From contig NZ_CP076061.1 in the NCBI RefSeq assembly GCF_018729255.1, forward strand, positions 992,001 through 1,056,000: a DNA stretch of 64,000 nt. Direction: 5' to 3'. The position numbers and the translations under genes are program-made. This DNA is from Cupriavidus sp. EM10 (lineage in GTDB: Bacteria; Pseudomonadota; Gammaproteobacteria; Burkholderiales; Burkholderiaceae). Positions 54,950-63,679 of the stretch are shown piece by piece (positions within the stretch are counted from its first letter, which is position 1; every line of letters starts with the position of its first letter). The notes beneath the pieces are model-generated. The model did not search any database, was not told the DNA's origin, and worked only from the letters and a program-made list of their open reading frames with translations.

Positions 54950-55660
54950 ATGGCGCGACACAGGCCAGCGGCCGAGGGCGGCTACCAGCGCGGGGAGGAA
55001 ACCCGCGCACGGATTATCGAAGCGGCGATGCGGCTGTTCGCCTTGCATGGCTTCGACGGCGCATCGACGCGCGACATCGCGCGCGAGGCCAACGTCAACG
55101 CCCCGGCCCTGCAGTACTACTTCGACAACAAGGAAGGCGTGTACCTGGCGTGCATCGACTACTTTGTGGAGCGCGCCTGGGCCGTGGTGCAGGACGTGGT
55201 GGCCGAGGCCGAGGGCCTGCTGGCCCGCCCCGACGCGTCCGACACGGCGTTGATCGATGCCTACCTTGCACTGCAGGCCAGCTTTGCCAACTTCCTTTAC
55301 GAACACCCGGAGACCGATCACTGGCGCCAGTTCATGGCGCGCGAGCGCGCCGGCCTTGGCCCCCCCACAGCCTTCGAGCGCATCGACGCCGGTATCAACC
55401 GCCGCCTGTTCGCCCTGACTTCCGCCCTGATCGGCCGGCTGACCGGCACGCCCGCCTCCGACGAGACCACGCGCATCCGCACCGTAGCGATCGACAGCCA
55501 GATCGCGGCCTTCAAGGTCATGCGGCGCCATGTGCTGCGTTCGCTGGAATGGGAAGGCTACGGCGAACCGGAGACCCGCCGGGTGCAGGAGGTACTCCAG
55601 GAGCACACGCGCATCCTGCTGACGGGGCTGGTTGCGTTGCGAGATAGAGACCCCGCGTAG
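54950..55660 (+). CDS. TetR-family repressor of the efflux operon (CerR/CecR-type)
   Basis: 236 residues. The HTH reads TRARIIEAAMRLFALHGFDGASTRDIAREANVNAPALQYYFDNKEGVY (in segments). The long C-terminal domain with YEHPETDHWRQFMARE resembles the CerR (DUF1956) ligand domain. ATG 54950 has GGGGAGA upstream. It is divergent from emrA and shares the operator at 54882-54899, so it very probably represses both. The inducing drug is unknown. Confidence 0.9.
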   Translation: MARHRPAAEGGYQRGEETRARIIEAAMRLFALHGFDGASTRDIAREANVNAPALQYYFDNKEGVYLACIDYFVERAWAVVQDVVAEAEGLLARPDASDTALIDAYLALQASFANFLYEHPETDHWRQFMARERAGLGPPTAFERIDAGINRRLFALTSALIGRLTGTPASDETTRIRTVAIDSQIAAFKVMRRHVLRSLEWEGYGEPETRRVQEVLQEHTRILLTGLVALRDRDPA

Positions 55661-55688
55661 GCATCGCAGAAATAGAGGAAAGACTCTA

Positions 55689-55733
55689 ATCGACGAGGAA
55701 AAAGCGATAGTTAGTGTTTTTTCCTTCGTCGAT
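55689..55733. terminator. hairpin with A- and T-runs after tetR
   Basis: ATCGACGAGGAAAAA (55689-55703) pairs with TTTTTTCCTTCGTCGAT (55717-55733) except for one bulged base. The A-run and T-run make it a probable rho-independent terminator 29 bases past the tetR stop, perhaps for both strands. Confidence 0.7.
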
Positions 55734-55828
55734 TCAATGACTTACGTAATTCGCGCATGACTGCCCACATTTCCGGGTGGGCCACATTTCGTACTTCTAC
55801 GATTGTGCTTTGCAAAAACCCCTTGCTT

Positions 55829-55967
55829 ATCTATCTAGTAGTAGATAATATTCAAGCCATGGACGACGCCGAGCAACAAGCCAGGCACCTTCCAAGCAAC
55901 ACCAAGCAGTGAAGCCGTACCGGAAACGGTCTTTTTTTAGCAGAGCAAATCTACCTACCAGTAGATA
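55829..55967. promoter_or_regulatory. two copies of a 19-bp dyad upstream of the YTDGA-repeat gene
   Basis: ATCTATCTAGTAGTAGATA (55829-55847) and ATCTACCTACCAGTAGATA (55949-55967) share 16 of 19 positions and contain TATCTA/TAGATA-type arms. They are 120 bases apart, and the second is 91 bases before the gene. They may be sites for the regulator of the secreted protein. Confidence 0.5.
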
Positions 55968-56057
55968 GCAGCAAGAAGAAGATACCGACATCGCAATGAA
56001 TACCCGGCCCCGCGACCCATCAGCGTGATCGCCCGGCCACCAGCAAGGAGAGCCACC

Positions 56058-56477
56058 ATGAATGCCAAGACCATCGTTACCGCCGCCGCCCTCGCAGCCG
56101 CTTTCGTGACCGGTGCCGTACAAGCCGCCCCCGCCGTGCAGAAGGCCGGCGAAGTCTACGGCTACAGCTTCCGCGTGCAGGATCAACGCAGCGCGTTCAC
56201 CGACGGCGCCCGCCAGGGCAAGTTCGATTCGTTCAGCGAAGGTGCCCGCGTCGGCAAGGCTGACCCGTTCACCGACGGTGCCAAGGTTGGCAAGGCCGAC
56301 CCGTACACCGACGGCGCACGCATCGTGGCAGGCCTGGACCGCGTCGGCGTGTCGGCCAGCCCGGCCCGCAAGGTCGACCCGTACTACGACGGCGCCCGCA
56401 GCGTGAACCAGCCGCGCAACCCGTACTACGACGGCGCCCGCGCCCGCGACATCTACACCGACGGCGCCAACGCCTGA
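56058..56477 (+). CDS. secreted repeat protein with seven [FY]x[DE]GA motifs
   Basis: 139 residues. The signal peptide is KTIVTAAALAAAFVTGAVQA. After a short linker come seven spaced motifs: AFTDGAR, SFSEGAR, PFTDGAK, PYTDGAR, PYYDGAR, PYYDGAR and IYTDGAN, with GKADP linkers in the first four. The rest is low-complexity polar sequence without cysteine. It is probably periplasmic or extracellular. ATG 56058 has AAGGAG seven bases upstream. No catalytic residues are recognisable. A shorter relative ends in PYTDGA at 10254. Two dyads precede it and a 31-codon gene behind RNA hairpins follows. Function unknown. Confidence 0.85.
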   Translation: MNAKTIVTAAALAAAFVTGAVQAAPAVQKAGEVYGYSFRVQDQRSAFTDGARQGKFDSFSEGARVGKADPFTDGAKVGKADPYTDGARIVAGLDRVGVSASPARKVDPYYDGARSVNQPRNPYYDGARARDIYTDGANA

Positions 56478-56510
56478 TCCCCGCCGATGCAGGCGGCCCA
56501 CAAGTTGTAA

Positions 56511-56554
56511 CCGGAGCCCGGATGGGCTCCGGCACTCTCTCCCCGGAGCCCATC
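56511..56554 (+). promoter_or_regulatory. competing RNA hairpins that would mask the next ribosome-binding site
   Basis: Hairpin A pairs CCGGAGCCC (56511-56519) with GGGCTCCGG (56524-56532). Hairpin B pairs GATGGGCTCCGG (56521-56532) with CCGGAGCCCATC (56543-56554). They share the middle segment, so only one can form. In B the GGAG of the following ATG (56555) is in the stem; in A it is free. This looks like a translational switch. Confidence 0.55.
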
Positions 56555-56650
56555 ATGTCTTTCCGCAATAGCGCCCTGATCCTGGGTGGATGGCTGGCCC
56601 TCAGCGCCGCCAGCGGTGCCGCGGCGGCACTCGTCGCCTCGGCCCTCTGA
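56555..56650 (+). CDS. 31-residue hydrophobic peptide
   Basis: The frame MSFRNSALILGGWLALSAAS continues to LVASAL and a TGA. It is a single helix-like small protein of 31 residues, probably membrane-inserted, or an exported peptide. GGAG lies six bases before ATG 56555 but inside a hairpin arm. It is 77 bases after the repeat-protein stop and so may be in the same transcript. It is too short for family assignment. Confidence 0.5.
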   Translation: MSFRNSALILGGWLALSAASGAAAALVASAL

Positions 56651-56670
56651 GCCACCCCAGGTGTGTATTA

Positions 56671-56706
56671 CCCGCCCTGCCCGCCCTGCCCGCCCTGCCC
56701 GCCCTA
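56671..56706. repeat. four tandem copies of CCCGCCCTG
   Basis: The nine-base unit is repeated exactly three times, then once as CCCGCCCTA. It lies just past the stop of the hybrid kinase gene on the other strand. Likely slippage-prone. Confidence 0.75.
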
Positions 56707-56712
56707 TCCGAC

Positions 56713-59700
56713 CTATGCGCCCTCTGGGCGGGCCTGCACCTGAAGCAGGTTGATGAAGTCCGTCAACGCATAGGGCTTGCGCAGCATGACCGCGTTCGGT
56801 AACGCGGCGCGCTGCGCCGGCGTGAGCACCACGTCGTAGCCGCTCACGAACACCACCCGCAGCGCCGGCAGCAGCCGGCAGGCGTCGATCGCCAGATCCA
56901 CGCCCGACACGCTGCCCAATCCCACATCCGTCAGCAACATGTCTATGCCATCGCCGCGCAACGCAGCCATGGCCTCGACGTCGTTGCGCGCCTCGATCAC
57001 GTCGATGCCGAATGTCCGCATCAGCTCGGCCGTGCTTGCGCGTAGCAGGTCGTCATCCTCGACAAACACCACGCGCTGGCTGCGCGGGACCTCGATGGCC
57101 ACGCTGTCGGGTACGGCCAGTGCCGGCGCGTGCATGCCATCCACCAGCGGCCCGGCCGGCGCCTCCACCGGCTCCAGCCTGGCGCCGCCGCTCACCAGCA
57201 TCTGACGCACCTTGCGCGCCAATGCCTCGTGCGTGTACGGCTTGCTCAGCAGTTCGATGCCGGCGTCCAGGCGGCCGGTATGGACGATGGCGTTGTCCGT
57301 GTAGCCCGACGTGAACAGCACCGCGATGCCCGGCAGCCGCTGGCGCACCTTGCGCGCCATCTCCGTGCTGCGCAGCGGCCCCGGCATGACCACGTCGCTG
57401 AACAGCAGGTCGATCGGCACGCCGCTTTCGACGATGGCCAGCGCGCTGGTGGCATCGCGCGCCTTCAGCACCCGGTAGCCCAGGCCGGACAGCATCTCCA
57501 CCACCGTGGCGCGCACGTCCTCGTCGTCTTCCACCACCAGCACGGTCTCGGTGCCGCCCGTTGCCGGGCCGGTGTCGATCTCGATTTCCAGGTCTTCGGG
57601 CTCGTCCGCGCGCGGCAGGTAGAGCCGCACCGTGGTGCCGACGCCCACCTCGCTGTAGATCTTCACGTGACCGCCCGATTGCCGCACGAAGCCATACACC
57701 ATGCTCAGGCCCAGCCCCGTGCCCTGCCCTTCCGGCTTGGTCGTGAAGAACGGCTCGAACACCTGCTCCTGGATCTCCGGCGGCATGCCCGTGCCGGTGT
57801 CGGTCACGGCCAGCATCACGTACTTGCCCGGCGCCACGTCTGCGTTGCGGCGCGCATAGATGTCGTCGATCGACGCATTGCCGGCTTCCACCGTCAGACG
57901 CCCATGGCCATTCATCGCATCGCGCGCATTGATCGCCAGGTTCAGCAGCGCGTTTTCCACCTGGAACGGGTCGATCAGCGTGTTCCACAAACCCGCGCCG
58001 ATGATGGTCTCGATCTCGACGCCATCGCCCAGCGCCCGCCGCAGCATGTCGTCCAGGCCGCGCACGAAGCGGCCAAGGTTGACCACCTTCGGCGCCAGCG
58101 GCTGGCGCCGGCCGAACGCCAGCAGTTGCGATGCCAGCTTGGCGCCCCGCGCCACCCCGGCCAGCGCATTGCGCACGCGCGTTTCGGAGCGGTCGTCGCC
58201 CGCCACGTCGCGCGACAGCAAATGCAGGTTGCCGCCGATCACCTGTAGCAAATTATTGAAATCGTGGGCCACGCCGCCGGTCAGCTTGCCGATGGCCTCC
58301 ATCTTCTGCGCCATCCGCAGCGCTTCGTCGGCGTGCCGCAGTGCCAGCGCTGCCGCCTTGTCGCCGGTAACGTCGCGGCCCACGCCGTGAATACGCCCGT
58401 TCACGGGATCGATGGACAGCGTCCAGGCCATCCAGCGCTCGCCCCCATCGGCGCAGAGCATGCGGCATTCGTGGCGCACCGGCTGGCCGTCCTGCTGCAA
58501 CGCGATCATCTGCTCGGTCAGCGCCACCAGGTCCTCCGGATGCACGAGGATCAGGCAGGAGCGGCCGATCACCACGTCCGGCGCATGGCCCAGCACCCGT
58601 TGCCACGACGGACTGACACGTTCCAGCATGCCGTCGGTGCCGATCACCATCAGCAGGTCTTCGCTCAGTTCCCAAAGCCGGTCGCGGTCGGCCACGGTCT
58701 CCGCCACGCGGCGTTCGAGCGTATCGTTCATGTCCCGCAGTTCCCGCTGGGCCTGGCTGCGCAGTTGCGCCAGGCGCAGGTTGCTGGCCACCCGGGCCAG
58801 CAGTTCGCGTGCGTTGAACGGCTTGATCAGGTAATCGTCGGCGCCCGACGCCAGGCCGCTGACCCGCGCCTCCTCGCCCGCGCGGGCCGACAGCAGCAGC
58901 ACCGGCGTCTGGCGCAGCGACGCGTCGTCGCGCACGCCGCGCAGCAGGCCGAAGCCGTCGAGCCTGGGCATCATCACGTCGGAGACGATCAGGTCCGGTG
59001 CCACGCGCCGGGCCATTTCCAGCGCCTCCTGGCCGTCCGCCGCCATATGCACCTGATGGCCGGCCGACTGCAGGATGCGATGCATGTAGTGCCGCAGATC
59101 GGCGTTGTCGTCGGCGACCAGCAGCCGGCCTCGCACTTCCGCCAATTCGGTGCCGCCCGCGGCGCTGTCCTCGATGGGCTGCGGCGCCAGCATGTCTTCG
59201 GCGCCGGGCACCCAGCGCCGGGCGGCATCCGCATAGGCCAGCGCCCGCGTGCTGGTGGCCGCGGGGGTGGGCGCCGGCACCGCCAGCCGGGCTTCGCGCG
59301 GCAACCTCACGGTGAAGCACGAGCCCTCGCCCGGCGTGCTTTGCACGTCGATGCGCCCCCCGTGCAGCCGCACCAGTTCCTGGACCATGGCCAGGCCGAT
59401 GCCGCTGCCTTCGATGGACCGCCCGACAGCTCCCGACACACGGTGGAACCGCTCGAACAGGCGCGGCAGTTCCTCGGCGGCAATGCCGATGCCCGTATCG
59501 CTGACGGACAGCACCACCTCGCCGGTATCGAGCCCGGCCAGCTTGACCGCGATGGTGCCCGCGTACGTGTACTTGAACGCATTCGACAGCAGGTTCAGCA
59601 CCACCGATTCCCACATCTCGCGATCCACCGCCACGGCCGCTGGCAGCGGGGGGCAATCGACCTCCAGCCGCATGCCGGCCGATTCCACGGCCGAGCGGAA

Positions 59701-61035
59701 CAGCGAGGCCAGGTCGGCGGTAAAGGCAGGCAGGTCGGTCGGCTGCGGCGCCATCTGCACGCGCCCGGCCTCGATGCGCGAGAAATCCAGCAGCGAATTC
59801 ACCAGCTTCAGCAGCCGCTGGCCATTGCGATGGGCGATTTCCGCCAGCGCGCGATCGCTCTCCGGCACATCGCTGCGACGTAGCATTTCCTCCAAGGGGC
59901 CCAGCATCAGCGTCAGCGGCGTGCGGAATTCATGGCTGATATTCGAGAAAAACGTAGTCTTGGCGCGATCGATCTCGGCCAGCGCCTCGGCGCGCCGGCG
60001 CTCGTCCTCGTAGGCATGGGCGTAGCTGATGGCCTGGCCGATCTGCCGGGCCACCAGTTCCAGGAATGCCCGATAGCGGTCGCCCAGCAGGCGGCAGGGA
60101 TTGATCCCGACCACCAGCACGCCCCGGGGCGCGCTCTCGCCCGACAGCTGGACCGGCAGCACCACCGCCGTACGGGGCGGCACCAGCCAGGCGCCGCAAG
60201 GCAGCGCCGCGGCAAAGCGGCCGGCAAGGTCGTCCACCCTCACCGGTGCACCCGCGCGCATCGCCTCGCCGGCGGGCCAGGGCGCGAAAGGATCGTCGGC
60301 ATCCATGTGTTGCGGCGCGGCCGGATGATCGCCCGCGATGCCGGCGCTGCCCGCCAGCGCCAGCGTGCTGGCGCCGCGCTCGCCCATGTACAGCAGCGCG
60401 AACGGGATGTCCCAGGGGTTCACCTGCAGCGCGCTGACCGCAAGCCGGCTGGCCTCGCTGCCGCTGCGGGCGTTCGTGGCCGATGCGCCCAGCTCGCGCA
60501 GCAGGTTCAGCTGCCGCTCGGCCACCACGCGGTCGGTGTCGTCGCTGTTGGCGCAGATGATGCCCCCGGTGCCGCCGTGGTCATCGGGCACGGGGCTGTA
60601 CGAAAACGTGTAATACGTTTCCTCGGGATACCCGTTGCGCTCCATGATCAGCAGCTTCTGCTCGACGAAGGTGCCTTCCACGCCTGTCATGGCGGTGGCC
60701 AGCAGCGGGCCGATTTCCGGCCAGATCTCGTTCCAGACCTCGGCCGTGGGCCGGCCCAGCGCCGCCGGGTGCTTGCCCCCGATGATGGCCTTGTAGGGGT
60801 CGTTGTAGAAGAAGATCAGATCGGCACCCCAACCGATCCAGATCGGCTGGCGCGACGTCAGCATGATGCGGATGGCCGTCTTCAGGCTCTGTGGCCATTG
60901 GGCGGGAGGGCCCAGCGACGTGGTGGTCCAGTCGAACTGACGGATCAACGCCGCCATCTCGCCGGCACCGGCGAGAAAACCCAGGGCGCCCCCATCGAAA
61001 CCTGTCTGCGGCACGCTGCCGTCCGCATTCGCCAT
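56713..61035 (-). CDS. double hybrid sensor histidine kinase (two kinase cores, three receiver domains)
   Basis: 1440 residues from ATG 61035 (GGGGGA upstream). In order: a PAS-like region (FDWTTTSLGPPAQWPQSLKT), a GAF-like domain, HisKA with SHEFRTPL (about residue 366) and HATPase (SDTGIGIAAEEL, GSGIGLAMV), receiver 1 (VSDVMMPRLDG, about 635-755), a PAS domain (MVIGTDGMLERVSPSW), a second kinase core with VAHDFNNLLQVIGG (about 926) and HATPase (GTGLGLSMVYG), receiver 2 (FSDVVMPGPL) and receiver 3 (LTDVGLGSVSG). Two kinase cores in one soluble chain suggest an internal phosphorelay. No Hpt or DNA-binding partner is close. Confidence 0.93.
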   Translation of the reverse strand: MANADGSVPQTGFDGGALGFLAGAGEMAALIRQFDWTTTSLGPPAQWPQSLKTAIRIMLTSRQPIWIGWGADLIFFYNDPYKAIIGGKHPAALGRPTAEVWNEIWPEIGPLLATAMTGVEGTFVEQKLLIMERNGYPEETYYTFSYSPVPDDHGGTGGIICANSDDTDRVVAERQLNLLRELGASATNARSGSEASRLAVSALQVNPWDIPFALLYMGERGASTLALAGSAGIAGDHPAAPQHMDADDPFAPWPAGEAMRAGAPVRVDDLAGRFAAALPCGAWLVPPRTAVVLPVQLSGESAPRGVLVVGINPCRLLGDRYRAFLELVARQIGQAISYAHAYEDERRRAEALAEIDRAKTTFFSNISHEFRTPLTLMLGPLEEMLRRSDVPESDRALAEIAHRNGQRLLKLVNSLLDFSRIEAGRVQMAPQPTDLPAFTADLASLFRSAVESAGMRLEVDCPPLPAAVAVDREMWESVVLNLLSNAFKYTYAGTIAVKLAGLDTGEVVLSVSDTGIGIAAEELPRLFERFHRVSGAVGRSIEGSGIGLAMVQELVRLHGGRIDVQSTPGEGSCFTVRLPREARLAVPAPTPAATSTRALAYADAARRWVPGAEDMLAPQPIEDSAAGGTELAEVRGRLLVADDNADLRHYMHRILQSAGHQVHMAADGQEALEMARRVAPDLIVSDVMMPRLDGFGLLRGVRDDASLRQTPVLLLSARAGEEARVSGLASGADDYLIKPFNARELLARVASNLRLAQLRSQAQRELRDMNDTLERRVAETVADRDRLWELSEDLLMVIGTDGMLERVSPSWQRVLGHAPDVVIGRSCLILVHPEDLVALTEQMIALQQDGQPVRHECRMLCADGGERWMAWTLSIDPVNGRIHGVGRDVTGDKAAALALRHADEALRMAQKMEAIGKLTGGVAHDFNNLLQVIGGNLHLLSRDVAGDDRSETRVRNALAGVARGAKLASQLLAFGRRQPLAPKVVNLGRFVRGLDDMLRRALGDGVEIETIIGAGLWNTLIDPFQVENALLNLAINARDAMNGHGRLTVEAGNASIDDIYARRNADVAPGKYVMLAVTDTGTGMPPEIQEQVFEPFFTTKPEGQGTGLGLSMVYGFVRQSGGHVKIYSEVGVGTTVRLYLPRADEPEDLEIEIDTGPATGGTETVLVVEDDEDVRATVVEMLSGLGYRVLKARDATSALAIVESGVPIDLLFSDVVMPGPLRSTEMARKVRQRLPGIAVLFTSGYTDNAIVHTGRLDAGIELLSKPYTHEALARKVRQMLVSGGARLEPVEAPAGPLVDGMHAPALAVPDSVAIEVPRSQRVVFVEDDDLLRASTAELMRTFGIDVIEARNDVEAMAALRGDGIDMLLTDVGLGSVSGVDLAIDACRLLPALRVVFVSGYDVVLTPAQRAALPNAVMLRKPYALTDFINLLQVQARPEGA

Positions 61036-61215
61036 CGCAAATCCCCCGTTCCCGTCAGCCTGTGCCGGCGGGCCACACCGATTTTTCCCCGGCGGATCCC
61101 GCCGCCGGCAACCCCGATTTGTATCCGTTTGCTCACACCAGCATCTGGCCCAATACATTTACACCGGGCAAGCCGCCGTATAGTCTGGCCTTCTCTTAGC
61201 GTCCCATGCCCTGCG

Positions 61216-61677
61216 ATGGATGACACCCCGCTCCAGTTCCTGATTGCCGTCGGGCTTACCGCCACCCTGACCGTGCTGAGCGTCGGCATCCACTACGAGG
61301 CGCTGCGCCTGATCTCGGAATTCCATCCGAAACGGCTCAGCGGCAAGCTCAATATCGGTGCGGTCATCCTCCTGATCATCATCACGCATTGCCTCGAGGC
61401 CATCGTCTTCAGCGCCGGATACTGGCTTGGCTCGGACGTGCTGGGCATTGGCCGGCTGACCGGCATGCGCGAACACGGTGCCATTGCCTATATCTATTTC
61501 TCGCTGGAAACGTTCACCACGCAGAGCATTGGCGATATCTTCCCGGTTGGGCCCCTGCGGTTGCTGGCATCGGTTCAGCCGCTTGTGGGCCTGATCCTGA
61601 TCGGCTGGTCCACGTCGTTCACGTTCCTGATCATGCGGCGCGACTGGCGCGGCGAAGACCTGGATGCTGGCGACTAG
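61216..61677 (+). CDS. ion-channel-like membrane protein with a degenerate selectivity filter
   Basis: 153 residues, three to four helices: LQFLIAVGLTATLTVLSVGI, IGAVILLIIITHCLEAIVFSAGY and LLASVQPLVGLILIGWSTSF. Between the last two is ETFTTQSIGDIFPVGPLR, the position of the K+ channel filter TVGYGD, here reading QSIGD. It resembles the two-TM ion-channel family but selectivity is doubtful. ATG 61216. It follows the kinase start region divergently by 180 bases. Confidence 0.72.
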   Translation: MDDTPLQFLIAVGLTATLTVLSVGIHYEALRLISEFHPKRLSGKLNIGAVILLIIITHCLEAIVFSAGYWLGSDVLGIGRLTGMREHGAIAYIYFSLETFTTQSIGDIFPVGPLRLLASVQPLVGLILIGWSTSFTFLIMRRDWRGEDLDAGD

Positions 61678-61883
61678 GCAGGCGCGCGTCCCCCTGCTGC
61701 ATGGTAGGCACCATCGGCTGACGCCGAAATCGGCGTCCTTCCTACACGGTTGTGGGATTGCGGGAAGTTGCCGGGGGTCAGACTTCGGTGAAAAGATACG
61801 TTACCGTCATCCAGACGGCCCTTTGTTCCGTTAGATGTCGATTCCGCCCCGGCTATGGGGTAACAAGAAGACCGGAGAATCAA

Positions 61884-62804
61884 GTGTCGACCATCCCGGA
61901 TAGCCAGCCGTCGTGGCGCATCCCTTTCCCCCAGTTTCCGTCGATGGCAGCGGGCGCCCCGCTGCGCCGCTGGCTGGCCCTGACCCTGCTGGCCGCGCTG
62001 GCGCTGCTCTGCATCCCGCGCGCCCAGGCGCAGACGCCCGCGCCGCTGTCGGAATGGCAATATTCCGTGGGCGTGCCGCTGGAAAAGCTGTTCGAGGGCG
62101 AGCCCGATAAATGGGCCGTGCGCGTGGGCGCCGCCGCCAGCATCCGGCCCTATTACGAAGGCACGACCAATTACTACGTGCTGGCCGGCCCGGTGATCGA
62201 CATCCGCTACCGCGACCTGGCGTTCCTGTCCACGGGCGAAGGCCTGGGCTGGAACATCATCCACACCAACAACCTGCGCGCCGGCATCGCGCTGACCTAC
62301 GATTTCGGCCGCCGCGAGAAGCACGACCACGACCATCTGGGCGGCCTCGGCAATATCGGCATGGCGGCGGAGACGAAGCTGTTCGCCGAATACGTGATTT
62401 CGAAGGAATTCCCGCTGGTGATCCGCGCCAACGTGAGGCGCCAGTTTGGCGGCGCCAACGGCGTGATCGGCGATGTGGGCGCATACATGCCGCTGCCGGG
62501 CAGCAACGAGAAGTTCTTCTGGTTCGCCGGCCCCACCATGACCTTTGCCGATTCGGCGTACATGAGCCGCTGGTACGGCGTCTCGGCCGACCAGTCGGCG
62601 AGGTCCGGCCTGCCGCAGCACCACGCCGGTGCGGGCATCAAGTCCTATGGCGGCGGCATCTCGGCCATGTGGTTCTTCGGCAAGAACTGGTTCACCACGG
62701 CTGACGTGGGCGTCTCGGCGCTGGTGGGCGATGCCCGCAACAGCCCGGTGACCTCGCGATCCACCAGCTGGACTGGCGATATTTCGATCAACTACCAGTT
62801 CTGA
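61884..62804 (+). CDS. MipA/OmpV-family outer-membrane protein
   Basis: About 306 residues from GTG 61884 (GGAG six bases upstream); a start at ATG 61944 would put the signal peptide (RRWLALTLLAALALLCIPRAQAQ) directly at the N-terminus. The beta-barrel has WAVRVGAAASIRPYYEG, VIDIRYRDLAFLSTGEGLGWNII and a C-terminal ISINYQF. MipA/OmpV proteins are porin-like scaffold proteins in peptidoglycan turnover. It converges on the hydrolase gene. The signal peptide can be seen with either start. Confidence 0.85.
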   Translation: MSTIPDSQPSWRIPFPQFPSMAAGAPLRRWLALTLLAALALLCIPRAQAQTPAPLSEWQYSVGVPLEKLFEGEPDKWAVRVGAAASIRPYYEGTTNYYVLAGPVIDIRYRDLAFLSTGEGLGWNIIHTNNLRAGIALTYDFGRREKHDHDHLGGLGNIGMAAETKLFAEYVISKEFPLVIRANVRRQFGGANGVIGDVGAYMPLPGSNEKFFWFAGPTMTFADSAYMSRWYGVSADQSARSGLPQHHAGAGIKSYGGGISAMWFFGKNWFTTADVGVSALVGDARNSPVTSRSTSWTGDISINYQF

Positions 62805-62826
62805 GCCCCGGGCCCCGCCGGAGCCC

Positions 62827-63492
62827 TCAGGCTTGCGGCCGGCCCAGGTATTCGTCCACCACCTGCCGCAGTCCCGGCAGCTTGCCGGTGAAAAAGTGGC
62901 CGGCGCCCGGCAACACCACCACCGGCAGCTCCTGCGGCCGCGCCCAGTTGAAGATATTGGCCAGCGGCACGCGCTCGTCGCGCTCGCCATGCACCACCAG
63001 GGCATGGGCCGGCACGGCCGGCGTGTCGTAGGACAGCGTCTCGGACAACGCGCCCGCCGGCATGCCGGTCAGGATCAGATGGGCGACCGGCTGGCCGTCC
63101 GCCGCCAGCCGCTCGGCGGCGCGGGCCTGGATAAAGCCCCCGAACGAGAAACCGGCCAGCGCCAGCGGCAGGCCCGGATGCGCGGCCAGGACATGGCGGA
63201 TCACCGCCAGCACATCCTCGGTTTCGCCATTGCCATCGTCGTATTGCCCCGCGCTTTCGCCTACCCCGCGATAATTCGGCCGCAGCGTCAGGAAACCATG
63301 CGCCTGCAGCACCCGGGCCAGCAGCTGGGGAATCTTGTGCTCGGCGGTGCCTCCCTGGCTGGGGTGCGGGTGGGCCACCACGGCAACGCCACGCGGGGCG
63401 GCGTCGGGGGTATCGACCAGGACTTCAAGCTGTCCGGCGGGCCCTGCAATGAACTGGCGGGAGGATGCGGCTGGGGTGAAAGACGAAGACAT
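62827..63492 (-). CDS. alpha/beta hydrolase (dienelactone hydrolase/UPF-type)
   Basis: 221 residues from ATG 63492. It has VAVVAHPHPSQGGTAEHKIPQL, the nucleophile elbow GFSFGG (Ser near 116), NYRGVGESAG, VVHGERDERVP (Asp) and GAGHFFTG (His), so the catalytic triad is complete. The HPHP motif is typical of the short YfhR/COG2945 group of unknown esterases. Cytoplasmic. It is not in an obvious operon. A tandem repeat lies in its 5' flank. Confidence 0.88.
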   Translation of the reverse strand: MSSSFTPAASSRQFIAGPAGQLEVLVDTPDAAPRGVAVVAHPHPSQGGTAEHKIPQLLARVLQAHGFLTLRPNYRGVGESAGQYDDGNGETEDVLAVIRHVLAAHPGLPLALAGFSFGGFIQARAAERLAADGQPVAHLILTGMPAGALSETLSYDTPAVPAHALVVHGERDERVPLANIFNWARPQELPVVVLPGAGHFFTGKLPGLRQVVDEYLGRPQA

Positions 63493-63521
63493 CAGGGCGG
63501 TGGGCGGCTGGAATGGCCGGA

Positions 63522-63548
63522 TTGGCCGAGTTGGCTGAGTTGGCTGAA
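63522..63548. repeat. three tandem 9-bp repeats (TTGGCYGAG-type)
   Basis: TTGGCCGAG, TTGGCTGAG and TTGGCTGAA follow each other 30 bases upstream of the hydrolase start. Possibly a slippage product. Confidence 0.6.
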
Positions 63549-63679
63549 CAGAAGGGAAGGCATGCCCGGCAACGCGTGCCGGCACATGTGCATGCGCAGC
63601 ATACCTCCGGCCAGACCCGGCCGGCAACGCCCTGCAATGTCTGGCAGTGCCCTGAAGGCGCACCGCCCCACCGTCCGCC

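Larger units (their letters stand above)
55661..56057. other. 397-bp intergenic region with terminator and two dyad copies
   Basis: It holds the tetR terminator-like hairpin, then a T/A-rich stretch and two 19-base dyads (55829-55847 and 55949-55967) before the repeat-protein gene. No coding frame is supported here. Confidence 0.6.

Noticed and set aside
55827..56501. A 224-codon antisense frame over the YTDGA-repeat gene
   Set aside because: Its repeats are the reverse of the YTDGA repeats; the plus-strand frame has a signal peptide and a good ribosome-binding site.
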